A stretch of DNA of 64,000 bases, from assembly GCA_033675265.1 (NCBI GenBank), contig JAUJYZ010000773.1, positions 338,501 to 402,500 on the forward strand. Direction: 5' to 3'. Source of the DNA: Actinostola sp. cb2023 (lineage: Eukaryota; Cnidaria; Anthozoa; Actiniaria; Actinostolidae). Numbering within the stretch: the first letter of the stretch is position 1; every line of letters starts with the position of its first letter. Shown here in pieces: positions 20,962 through 31,682 of this stretch. The translations under genes were made by a program, and so were the position numbers. Under the pieces are notes generated by a model. It had not been told where the DNA came from. It ran no database searches and saw nothing but the letters and a program-made list of their open reading frames with translations.

Positions 20962-22611
20962 GTAATAATAATAATAATAGTAATAATATTTAATAACTAG
21001 CAACTAGTGAAGCATATATCGAAAGCGACTATTTTCGACTCACTGACACGAATTCCACACTACAGACCGTGTGGTGCATTATGGGCCGGTTAGATAGATG
21101 TAGAGACCGTTTATAGAGAAATCTATTCAATAGAAGAACAGCCATCAAAAGCCTCGACAGACAATAGATAGCTATAACGTTATTATCACGCACTTTGCAT
21201 TGTGGTAAGCTTACAATCCTACTGGTAATCAGTTCACGACTCGTACAATAATTAGGACGGACTGTACCACAATGCTTTGCGCGCAGGAGCCACTACATTA
21301 GACTGTCCGTTATGGAACTATCATCTAAGGAATATGACTGTACTGATGATTATAGTTCGTTCTGCCATACAAAGTATCCTATCCTAAGATAACAATGCGT
21401 TTATCATTTGTAGATGTGATTAAAACTGATGTGGGCTCGCAAAGGATTATGGTAAAACGTGAAGCCGCCATTTTTTTCTGTACACTTTACGACATAACAT
21501 GCAAAATCAGTTAAAAGAGGTTGTCATTCTAGATATCACTAAGACCGTTATGTGAGTAGTGATGACTACTAAACCATAAAAAAAACAATGATAAACGAGG
21601 CGGCCTTTCCAGCAAGACAGATTACACGTCAAATTGTTTATTCAAGTGATTGGGTGAATAGCAAAGGCCAGGTCAGAAGAGCTTGTACAATGTGGTCTCG
21701 ATTAGAGTAGTGACAATCAATCAATCAATTTATTCCTCAGTATTTCGGGTGCCCCTCTACTAGAGCAGGCTATACCACAGGTAGCCCAAGCTCACCATTT
21801 GAAGCTTTATATAGAGATTGTGCAGTGTAAATTTATTAAAAATCGAAAATACGATAAATCGATTAAAACTAAGCGAGTTATAGCTGTGTGAATTTTACCC
21901 TATGGTGAAACAGCTATAACTCGCTTAGTTTTAATCGTAGCGACACCAAATTTTCCCCAAAGTTAAATAAACTCACAAAGAACAACTACAATCAATTTAA
22001 AAACGATTGATCGTATTTTCGATTTTTAATAAATTTACACTGCACAATCTCTATATAAAGCTTCAAATGGTGAGCTTGGGCTACCTGTGGCTATACTGAG
22101 GACTTGATTGTGGAGTGTTCTAGCGAAACATGCTTTCCTAATCTCAGCTTTATCATTTACTATATGGCTCATTTATCGGCTATTTTGTCCTCAGGTCATA
22201 AAAATGCTGATTGTCATCGTGGCTGTAAATGCTGTGCTAACATTACCATATCACGTGACATGGCTTCTCACCGTATTTGGACATCCTCATTCCATTGTGA
22301 AGAAATTCTGCGTCCTGTTGGTGATAGCAACAAGTGCGGCGCATCCCATAATATACGGCACACTAAACGAAGACTTCGCTAAAGGCTTCCGAAGCTACAG
22401 TAAATACTTACAATGTATCAGGAAACAAGCAACAATGTACAGCGAAACATTACGAAATCATTCACGACAGACTTCTAACTTTGTGGCCAGAAGTTCACTT
22501 TCTCACTCGTCGTCAAACCCAGTGTACTGTGTTGATAGACACCGTAAAGACAGTTTGATCATGGCTGTCGAAGAGATCATCATGGTGGAGGAATATGAAA
22601 CATGTGTATGA
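19355..22611 (+). CDS. Rhodopsin-family neuropeptide-type GPCR, two coding exons
   Basis: Exon 1 19355-20065, intron with donor AAG|GTAACG, exon 2 22195-22611 after TTTTGTCCTCAG; phase 0; 375 aa. TM1 carries GN (43), TM2 NLAAAD, Trp97 and Cys99 precede TM3, Cys174 in ECL2 is the expected disulfide partner, TM5 has the conserved Pro, and KKVIKMLIVIV opens TM6. TM7 is followed by NEDFAKGF (helix 8) and a Ser-rich tail. This layout fits peptide-activated class A receptors (RFamide/NPY-like); the ligand is unknown. Oddities: DRY is DQH (123-125), NPxxY is HPIIY (287-291), and TM6 has LTLP instead of CWxP. The noncoding 5' part of exon 1 starts at 19080 after TATATTTCAG. I chose Met 19355; Met 19367 is possible. 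The intron is filled by MITEs, and the stop codon abuts a minisatellite. Confidence 0.85.
20651..21030. mobile_element. MITE with AAT microsatellite in the GPCR intron
   Basis: GGACCACTTTCGATATATG near 20655 is partly inverted at 21011-21029 (CATATATCGAAAGCG). A second inverted pair, GTGCGAGGCTCCGGGGAAT / ATTCCCCGGAACCTCGC, lies inside, followed by about 200 bp of AAT/AGT microsatellite (20788-20993). It resembles a MITE in which the microsatellite expanded. Confidence 0.65.
21031..21774. other. GPCR intron, no further feature
   Basis: Intron sequence between two MITEs. I see no coding potential or clear repeat ends, apart from CCTCAGTAT near 21735, which may belong to the next fold-back. 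Confidence 0.5.
21775..22090. mobile_element. Fold-back MITE, CCACAGGTAGCCCAAG ends
   Basis: CCACAGGTAGCCCAAGCTCA and its exact inverse bound two arms that pair through TTTATATAGAGATTGTGCAG and AAACTAAGCGAGTTATAGCT. CTATA lies directly outside both ends (21770-21774 and 22091-22095), a probable target duplication. It lies about 100 bp before the exon 2 acceptor. The same end sequence recurs at 28.8-30.2 and 44.0-45.7 kb. Confidence 0.85.
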
Positions 22612-24187
22612 TAGATAAACCACAGGGAACCCAGACAGTGTATGATAGATAAACCACAGGCAACCCAGACAACAGTGTATGATAGATAAACCACAGGTTA
22701 CCCAGACAGTGTATGATAGATAAACCACAGGTTACCCAGATAGTGTATGATAGATAAACCACAGGGAACCCAGACAGTGTATGATAGATGAACCACGGGT
22801 TACCCAGATAGTGTATGATAGATAAACCACAGGGAACCCAGACAGTGTATGATAGATAAACCACAGGGAACCCAAACAGTGTATGATAGATAAACCACAG
22901 GGGACCCAGATAGTGTATGATAGATAAACCACAGGGAACCCAGATAGTGTATGATAGATAAACCACAGGGGACCCAGATAGTGTATGATAGATAAACCAC
23001 AGGGGACCCAGATAGTGTATGATAGATAAACCACAGGGAACCCAGACAGTGTATGATAGATAAACCACAGGGAACCCAGACAGTGTATGATAGATAAACC
23101 ACAGGGAACCCAGACAACAATGTATGATAGATAAACCACAGGGAACCCAGACAACAATGTATGATAGATAAACCACAGGGAACCCAGACAGTGTATGATA
23201 GATAAACCACAGGGAACCCAGACAGTGTATGATAGATAAACCACAGGGAACCCAGACAACAATGTATGATAGATAAACCACAGGGAACCCAGACAACAAT
23301 GTATGATAGATAAACCACAGGGAACCCAGACAGTGTATGATAGATAAACCACAGGGAACCCAGACAGTGTATGATAGATGAACCACAGGGAACCCAGACA
23401 GTGTATGATAGATAAACCACAGGGAACCCAGAGAGTGTATGATAGATAAACCACAGGTTACCCAGACAGTGTATGATAGATAAACCACAGGTTACCCAGA
23501 CAGTGTATGATAGATGAACCACAGGGAACCCAGACAGTGTATGATAGATAACCCACAGGGAACCCAGACAACAATGTATGATAGATAAACCACAGGGAAC
23601 CCAGACAGTGTATGATAGATAACCCACAGGGAACCCAGACAGTGTATGATAGATATACCACAGGGAACCCAGACAGTGTATGATAGATAAACCACAGGGA
23701 ACCCAGACAGTGTATGATAGATATACCACAGGGAACCCAGACAGTGTATGATAGATAAACCACAGGGAACCCAGACAGTGTATGATAGATAAACCACAGG
23801 GAACCCAGACAGTGTATGATAGATATACCACAGGGAACCCAGACAGTGTATGATAGATAAACCACAGGGAACCCAGACAGTGTATGATAGATAAACCACA
23901 GGGAACCCAGACAGTGTATGATAGATATACCACAGGGAACCCAGACAGTGTATGATAGATAAACCACAGGGAACACAGATAGTGTATGATAGATAAACCA
24001 CAGGGAACCCAGACAGTGTATGATAGATGAACCACAGGGAACCCAGACAGTGTATGATAGATGAACCACAGGGAACTCAGACAGTGTATGATAGATAAAC
24101 CACAGGGAACCCAGACAGTGTATGATAGATAAACCACAGGGAACCCAGACAGTGTATGATAGATAAACCACAGGGAACCCAGACAGT
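22605..24187. repeat. 34-bp minisatellite at the GPCR 3' end, about 46 copies
   Basis: The unit is TGTATGATAGATAAACCACA plus GGGAACCCAGACAG. The first copy begins inside the last GPCR codons (GTGTATGA holds the stop). Variants include GTTACCC for GAACCC, ATACC for AAACC, GATGAACC, and a 3-nt-longer ACAACAATG form. Minus-strand frames stay open (FPVVYLSYTVWVPCGLSIIH type) but show only unit periodicity and are not genes. Confidence 0.95.
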
Positions 24188-24200
24188 TGCGTGCAGGGTT

Positions 24201-24286
24201 AAGGCCCAGACACACACGATGCAACTTTTCTTGCAACTGTTGCTCACAACGGTGGAAGAAAAGTTGCATCGTGTGCCCGAGCCTTT
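24201..24286. mobile_element. Small fold-back, GATGCAACTTTTCTT
   Basis: CACACGATGCAACTTTTCTT is inverted at AAGAAAAGTTGCATCGTGTG with a loop of about 20 bp. It lies immediately after the 34-bp array. Confidence 0.85.
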
Positions 24287-24344
24287 AGTCTTAGCAATCT
24301 TACCACTTGGCCAACTTTGATTCTACCACTGGAAGCCCGATCTT

Positions 24345-24666
24345 GCATACAGCTAATTCAGAAAACGTTGTCGGCGATCGACTTCAAGCCTACGCGACTA
24401 GACCGAAAAGGAGCATGGGTAAAAATCAACGAGTCCATAAATACACTAGAAAAAAGGAACGTCTCTCACGGAATATGAATCATATCTGCTTCTGTCAGTT
24501 CCTTGTTTTAAAACGCGTAGGCATACATTTACAGATTCACCTTCCATTGTCACCAAATACGAAAAACATGCAAGTGAATTATCATATCTACCCATACTCC
24601 CTTTCGGTCTAGTCGCGTAGGCTTGAAGTCGATCGCCGACAACGTTTTCTGAATTAGCTGTATACA
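24345..24666. mobile_element. Fold-back MITE, about 80-bp arms
   Basis: TACAGCTAATTCAGAAAACG and the following 60 bp (through CTTCAAGCCTACGCGACTAG) are nearly perfectly inverted at 24588-24665. The loop of about 160 bp has no gene. The short ORFs on both strands are arm shadows. 24.67-25.36 kb shows nothing I can support. Confidence 0.9.
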
Positions 24667-25714
24667 GGGAATCCCGGCACACATTTGACACAGGGATCCC
24701 AAAGACACAAAATTACGTGCTGCATAGTAACAAAGCTAACATTAAATGTTCATTAGACCGTGTAATCAGGCCGCGTACTCTAAATACATGACAAGCTAAA
24801 ACATGCATGCTGGACGTAATAACATGTAAAAATGTAATAATATGTCAAATGTAATCGTCCATTCATGTTCCAGTAAAAGATTACGTATCTGAATACGCGA
24901 GCTATGGGACCGTTGCCATGGGATCACGTGCTAACAAACGAGATATAGGCACGTACGAAACCACGTACGATAAACTCACTTTCGCCGCCAAAACTGGGTT
25001 CTAATATTTTGAGATGGAACGATTTATTTTATCTTTCTAATCTAAAATGGAAATGAATTCTTTCTCTAAATTTAGCTTGTGTTTGGACGTGCATACCGCC
25101 TGTGTGAGGCCTTTGTAGCCATGGGAACGTACAATTAAGTTTTTCCATTCTCTTGCGCACTTTGTCCTTAGGATCAACCTGATTCTATAAGCCTGATTAT
25201 TGTAGATTATCAATCTAGATGCTTTGACGTTCAAGATATAAGATAGATAAAACAAAACTAGTCCAGAACTAGGCTCGATGTATCTCCTGGGCAATCAGTT
25301 TATGGTACGAATCTATTTGTACAAAACTATTCCCGCTAAGTTAATGGTTATTCAGCGTTATTGGTGAGATAATCACTTAGATTTTCAGCTCTTTTCTTTC
25401 TTTGAAAACATTTCCATTGTCTGATTGTTTTATATGTCAATCCTTCAGTTGTTGTATCTCCGTCCACCTCAGTATCAGAATAAAACACACTTTATCGCAA
25501 CGCCATTGCATGTAACTGATATGGCAGGAGACTTTTGTTTGGTAGCTTCTCAAGGGAAATAATTTATTAGAGTAATGAGTACTTTTCATTACTGGCTTAT
25601 TTTAATTTCTGGATTATGAGATTAAGATGCATGTATATGTAGCTAACTTATAATTATGACTAGCGAATACGGCCATGGAAAGTAGTGAGTTATTTGTCTT
25701 ACTGAACACTCACA

Positions 25715-28070
25715 ATGTTCTTCAAATCTAAGCTACAAACGTTTCAGTTCGTCCATCAAACAACTTCCATCGACGGGGCTGAGAAGAGAAATGAGCTGGA
25801 GCTCAAACTTCTTCATACTAAAATGAAGTTTTTCGACTCGGAACAACGAACAGTACGCAAGGAGTTGGTAGAGATCAAGAAAGAAAAATACTCCAGAACT
25901 TTTCTACACATCTTCGCGTCACATTGACGACGAAAGGCTCAATCACTCAAGGTACCTTGATGTCGTGGTATCAACAACGAGAAAACAAACTGCAAAAGAC
26001 GAAAACAACAATGGAAAACAAGCTAGACAAACACGCCATAAACACAAGAAATCGACCTTTATTGGCGATTGTAAAGACTTTCCGCAGAAGGCTTTGCTCA
26101 GCGCTTCTGGAGTTGAACGAACAATCTCATCCATGAAAAATGCTTTAATGTCTGTAAACACATCATTTTCTCTCGGTAAGATAGTGAGAGTAAGTTGTCC
26201 TGCTGAACTCGAGGAAAAAGTAAATGCTTTGTCCCGAAGAAACTCCGTTGCTATTGGGACTGGGATTGCTGGTAAACTATCGGAACGCGAACATTTGCAG
26301 AATAGTTTAGTACGAAATGATAGCGAATATGGATGTTTGAGAATATCTTCCTTTACACCAGCACTCCGCAGACCCAATAACTTACTTAACTTATTCAAGC
26401 AACCAATGTCTGTTCCACTCAATAACCTCGAGGCATTTCGTGAACTGGACGAGCAGGAAGAAGATACAGCACCAGGAGATGTAAACAAAGATGTCATCTC
26501 CAGCGTGAATGATAACAATTACTCCCTCAATGAGGATCATGATACATCTGTTATCACGAGACACAATGAACCATTTAATCTTGACTACACAAGTGAAGAT
26601 TCACAGGATTACAGTTCTGTAGAAAATAATGCTGGTGAGAAATTCAATACTTCAGACGTGGAAGTCGATCTTGAAGAACTTTTGAATGAACAGAAAAGTG
26701 ATGTTGAAGATGAAAGCTACGAGAATTGCGAGGACCAAGATGATGATCTGTTTTATGACGAGGACAGCAAGCAGGACGATGAAGCACAACACAATGTAGA
26801 AACGTTTACAAACAACTCAACGAAAACAGAATTAGTTCAAAAACTAAAACCTTTCGTATCTCAACCTTCTAAGACGTCCAAGAAGCCCCAAAGATTCAGG
26901 AAAATCGCAATTGCAATTGCAGTGTCCTCGAGGAGAAGCCAAGAGAGATGCGAAATAGATACACTAACAAAAGGTATGGCCAGAAAACAAGTTTCATCTG
27001 CTCCATCGTCCATGGAAAACATTTACCAACCTTCACGACGAGAAAACTCCACACATCGTCTTCTAGTGACTAGAAGATCATCCGAAAGCGATTGCAGATG
27101 TGGCGGGAAAACAGATGCACAAATAGAACAGTCCAAACGTCATGCGGAAGTTGAAACACAACACAATGTAGAAACGTTTACAAACAACTCAACGAAAACA
27201 GAATTAGCTCAAAAACTTTTCGTCTCTCAACCTCCCACGAGGTCCAAGAAGCCCCGAAGCGACTCGTCCAATTTTCGGAGTGAAGTAACTGCAGAAAAAA
27301 GAACACATCAGCAAGTATCTACGAATCTATCTCAGATAGAAACCAAGATAATTACGACAACAAACAGCATTTCTAGGATTCCTACAGCAGGTATTCCAGA
27401 AAAAAGTCTAGAAAAACCCAAAGCATCATCAACAAAGAACTTATCTAATCAGCAAGATGGTTTATCTACCTTCTGTCTGATTGGTGCAAAAGCTACAAAC
27501 CACCGAATGCACGGTTCCATAGAGTTCAAGAGTGAAGAAAGTCCTGTTTGCAGTAACTTATTCACTAACAAAAGGCTGACAGATCGAGAGCAGCAAAACG
27601 ATCCGGGTAGAATCTCCAGGTTTTCAACATCGTCAACTGAGACGTTAGTCGACTTATCGGTTTCTGAGGAATCTGTCCTCAGACAGGCTTTCTTGAAGAG
27701 ATTGGAAATCCAAGAATCAGCTGGAAAAGCACTCAAACTTTCAAGGCATCACTTTGGTGATGCTAAGGAAGTACCACAGACTCGAACTAACCCCTTTAGA
27801 ACGTTAGCTGCAAGACTTCATGAAGGCCGAGAAAATACCAGGAATACTGCAGGTATCAAAATACACGACCTGGGTACAGGTTCAAGAAAATGGAAAAGGT
27901 ACATGAGAAGGAACAGTGTAGAAATGGAAGGGATGCTAAATAGTATAACGAATGTGACAGACTGTAGATATTTACGATATGGTCGAGAACAAACGCAAGT
28001 CATCAGGGAAAACCCCAGGGGACAAAATGCCTTGGGGAAAACCCAATGGAATAAAATTAAACAGGTGTAA
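25715..28070 (+). CDS. Copy A of an unknown intronless gene, frameshifted and read through
   Basis: Near-identical to copy B but broken. The N-terminal frame starts at 25715 (MFFKSKLQTF) and is shifted at TTTT 25900-25903, where copy B has TTT. The remaining 701-codon frame (25965-28070) is open. A 39-bp deletion relative to copy B (34010-34048) removes the stop, so the frame runs into the tandem repeat and ends RENPRGQNALGKTQWNKIKQ-V. A segment near 27150-27240 is an internal duplicate of 26785-26870 (QHNVETFTNNSTKTEL) and replaces unique copy B sequence. The protein is hydrophilic, Ser/Lys/Glu-rich and probably disordered. No domain recognised. The long conserved frame suggests recent activity; the single T could also be a sequencing error. 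Confidence 0.7.
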
Positions 28071-28165
28071 TACCTTGGGGGAAAACCCAAGAGGACAAGA
28101 ATGCCTTGAGGAAAACCCAATAGGATAAAATTAAACAGGTGTAACACCTTGGGGGAAAACCCCCG
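28005..28165. repeat. Short G-tract tandem repeat after copy A
   Basis: About two to three units of the sequence expanded after copy B (CCCAATGGAATAAAATTAAA, then CAGGTGTAATACCTTGGGGG). This is presumably close to the unexpanded state. Confidence 0.85.
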
Positions 28166-28586
28166 TGTTGGATCTGAATATTTAGTAGCCCCCAATTATA
28201 CTAGTGTTGGCAATATATCAAGTACTATATCATTGACATCATATAATATATTATCATATTCACTTATTACGAGATCTATACGGAGTTATGGCCCAGTTTA
28301 TTATGGACCAAGCCGTGTGTGCATAGAGTGTACAACATAAAAAACCTGTTATATTTGCTCATTAATTTTTGCGTGTTTTCTTTTTCAATAAAAAAATGTA
28401 AAAACAAAAACGCTTTTGAGCATTCACTCTTAGATCCTCTTATTACTATTAATCTGTCAAAGCAATGATCGTGCACGTGTGCAAAAGAACACTGATGACG
28501 TCACGCATTATTGAAGAATGGTGCACAATGCATTATGGGTATCCTCTAGTCGATAATACTAACTCTGATAATACCAAATGAAGTAC

Positions 28587-28606
28587 AGTAATAATAATAA
28601 TAATGT
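28587..28606. repeat. (AAT)n microsatellite
   Basis: A short AAT tract followed by GTATTTATTTACGGAGGGTG, an arrangement like other short-element tails in the window. Confidence 0.8.
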
Positions 28607-28749
28607 ATTTATTTACGGAGGGTGACACATAATAGATAATACTAATACAATGTAAATATGTCTTGTTTGGACGAAAAATCAAATGTTTTCGTTTCTGTCG
28701 GTTTCTTCTTTTCAACCTCGAATAATTTCAGAATATTCTGCTTTTCAAC

Positions 28750-30170
28750 CTCAGGCAGCCCAACCATTTCAATTCTCCTGAGGCTGCTTAATTATAACAA
28801 ATAAAAATATACTTGTATGCGCGCAATATTATGTTGGGCTCCCTGTGTGCGTCCTGCAAGACTGCCCGCACAAATGCAGTAGGTATGAATCTCGGTCACG
28901 TAGTATGAAAATGGCACTTTATCCTCAAATATCTTTACCGTATTCTCGAAACACTTTATAATTGTCAGTCGTCTAACTTCACCGTACGCTGAGAACTTTC
29001 ATTTTGATTTTTTTAGCCTCGTGCGCCGGATTGTGCACTTTCCGTGAAACATTCGGATTTTACCTTCGAGAAGGCATCGGAAAGTGCTCAGCAATCTAAA
29101 CATATAATTATATAAGCTTAATAAAGTAAAAACATCTACAATATACTTTATTTGTTTTCTGTTTTGAACTTTATTTGTATTGTGTTTTGATTTTTATCGA
29201 TTAAAAATAAAATGCTTCAAAATTGAGGCATTTTTTCTATCAGTAAGCTTAATGACAAACAAACGTGCTTAATTCACAAATCAGTTAAAAGAAGTTTACT
29301 AGCATTTTACACACTGTTTTGCCTTTATTTCTGTGCAAGTTATTTACTATTTTGATCAGTAGTACCATGGATAATACGAAACTAAATACTGTAAGAACTT
29401 GGAAGATTCTGTCAGTTTCTCTCAGATGATAGTATTTGCTAAATGAGTTGTACTATTTCAACAACAACATAAATGAAGGACTGTTAATATTTTAGCTCAC
29501 GGCAGCTTAGCTTCAACAAAACAGTGACTTTCGTGTGTCGAGCACAACACATGCCGATTCAAAGTTTCTCCATCATTCAAAATGAAAAAGGACAACTTTA
29601 AAGCCATCCAATTCCTTCTAAAGTTTACTTATTTATAGTTAACATGAATTGTGAACTGCTAAACTTACCATGGATAAGGAATAGAATCCAAACGCTTACA
29701 CCGAAAAAATTATGTTTTGTTTCATCAACTTCTCTTTGATGTCCCGCCATTTTGTAAAACTAGAAACTCTTCGTCTCTGCAAAGAATAAAAATATATTTG
29801 CCGCCTTTTTTGATGGGTTTCCTGTGGTAGACGCGCGCGCGCGCCGTACGCGTCATATATTGGGCTACCTGTGTATGACCTGTGTACGTCGTGTACGTAC
29901 ATCCCGCAAGACGCGCCCGCATCTCTACCACAGGAAACCCATCAAAAAGGCGGCAAATATCACTTTATTTTTTTATTTAGTAGCCTCAGAAGCAATGCCT
30001 GTGGTCTGCGCAGGCTCTTCGTTGGATTCTTGCGGGACATGCACAGGGAGCCCAACATAACACGTATTCCGCAACCACAGGAAACCCATCAAAAAAAGAC
30101 GCGCGCATACAAATATATTTTTGTTTATTATAATTAATAGCCTCAGAAGAAATGGTTGGGCTGCCTGTGT
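28750..30170. mobile_element. Cluster of nested elements ending in CACAGGNAGCCCAA
   Basis: The word CACAGGNARCCCA or its inverse occurs at 28834, 29814, 29860, 29928, 30042, 30075 and 30156, with a weaker form at 28750. Several pair as inverted ends: 29788-29834 with 29920-29965 through GATGGGTTTCCTGTGGTAGA and GCCGCCTTTTT, and 30042 with 30169. TAGCCTCAGAAG(C/A)AATG is directly repeated at about 29980 and 30138. The block looks like repeated insertion of related short elements into one another. Confidence 0.65.
29669..29776 (-). CDS. Possible first coding exon with membrane segment
   Basis: On minus, an acceptor (TATTCTTTGCAG) precedes 26 bp of leader and an ATG in a strong context (AAAATGGCGG, 29750). 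The frame MAGHQREVDETKHNFFGVSV continues into WILFLIH, then a strong donor ATG|GTAAGT at 29669. This looks like the N-terminus of a membrane protein with a short cytoplasmic lead. I found no convincing following exon. Confidence 0.4.
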
Positions 30171-31117
30171 GTTAACCCGCCGCCATTGTGCGTCAGAACA
30201 TATTCCTATCAATGCCGTTTTTAAATGATATCTATATATTATCGTGTTTTTCTCTTGAATAAAGTATTTATGTAAATTAACTGATGTCACGTGATGAACT
30301 AAGGCGCTATGATTGGCCATCATCATTATTAGTATTAGTAGTATTATTAGTAGAAGTATTATTATTAAATGTTGCGTGATATTTCTGTAACGATCGCTGA
30401 TTAATTAAAATGATAATAATGATTAACTACTCTACCTAAAGTTCATCCTTTGTCAATATTGTTGATGTCAAAGGCTCACAGCTAGAATTAGAAAATCTAA
30501 TCAAATAATCAAACCAAAGCAGCGCGCTGTGACTAACATATTACATATTACGCGCGTCTTTTGAATTCACAACAACGGCATTGTCTTAGTGTGCTCGTGA
30601 CCAAAACACAAACCATGTCCAGCAAGATACTTTTTCCAGGAATTGTCGAGTCAAATGTTGATAAAATGCCGTAAATCACAGGCACTTTCCCATATTTCTC
30701 CATAATCAATTTCTTGAATTCGAATTAGTGCTCGAAATCTGTTTCGTGCTGCTTCTTGATCGCTTCATGCCTGATGTGCATGTTTCATCTTTTTCCAAAG
30801 CTTCTACTTCATCAACGACTAAACGGTTTGTGGATCCACATTTTCTCGAAGAACTGTTTTAAAACCTTGTGTTTTCTTCTTCTTCTTGATTGTGAATGAA
30901 AATTAAACTTTACCTCAACATTTTTCAGTTGTTTTTAGAAAAGTGTTTCAGCTCTAAAACAAACCGGCCACTCCCACTTTTATACTTGCATAACAATGAG
31001 CTTACCCATATTGGGAGGTACAATAAACTATGTATGTATGTATGTATGTATAGGCCCTGCTCACCCTGTTTTTGCTCGCCATCCAGGATCGAACTGTGCA
31101 GAATTCCAGTCCTATTC
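30171..31117. other. Intergenic, no supported gene
   Basis: Minus-strand coding-like fragments near 30650-30850 (for example RNRFRALIRIQEIDYGEIW) are interrupted by stops, so they may be decayed coding sequence. A (TATG)n tract lies at 31031-31051. Nothing here is firm enough to call. Confidence 0.4.
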
Positions 31118-31682
31118 GGTGATGAGATAATCTCTCAGATTTTCAGCTCTTTTCTTTCTTTGAAGACTTTTCCATGGTCTGATTGTTTTATCTGTCAATC
31201 TTTCAGTGGATTATATTTGTCAGCCATGAAAGAAAGAACATTCCACATTGCTGAACGCACACTACAAATAGAACTTGAAAGCGCCGATAAACTGTTGGAC
31301 CGCGTCACATTTTCCTACCAATGATTGTGGTACAGCACTGATCGACTTTTGTTTGATAGTTTCTCAAGGGAAATGCTTGTGTCTTACTAAAGTAATAATC
31401 TGCACTCAGTGTACCAGCTGTTATCAAAATTCCAAACTGTTTCACATAGCAGCAAACATAAGTTTAGATTCTAGATTCTAGATTTTGTAATTAGCTTCGA
31501 TACACGATCGCATGCAGTACCAGCTCTACTCAACACATTGAGTGAACTAATAAAGCATCTTGCTTACGTACTATGCAATCAATTACTGGCTTATGTGATT
31601 AAAGTTATATATAGCTGTATATCAAGAAAAAAAAGGCAGTTAAGCGACTTATTTCAGTTGTCTTACTGAACAAACACTTACC

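Noticed and set aside
20685..20993. Poly-Asn frame
   Set aside because: AAT microsatellite within the GPCR intron.
22580..24269. Long minus frames up to 489 codons of LSYTVWVPCGLSIIH type
   Set aside because: Pure by-product of the 34-bp array, equally open in parallel frames, with no unique sequence or start.
24307..24691. Pair of similar ORFs on opposite strands
   Set aside because: Mirror images produced by the arms of one fold-back MITE.
28980..29110. Plus-strand terminal exon (PRAPDCALSVKHSDFTFEKA) with nearby AATAAA, or a minus frame across 28800-28975
   Set aside because: Both are open by about 30-50 codons with no matching exon; chance cannot be excluded.
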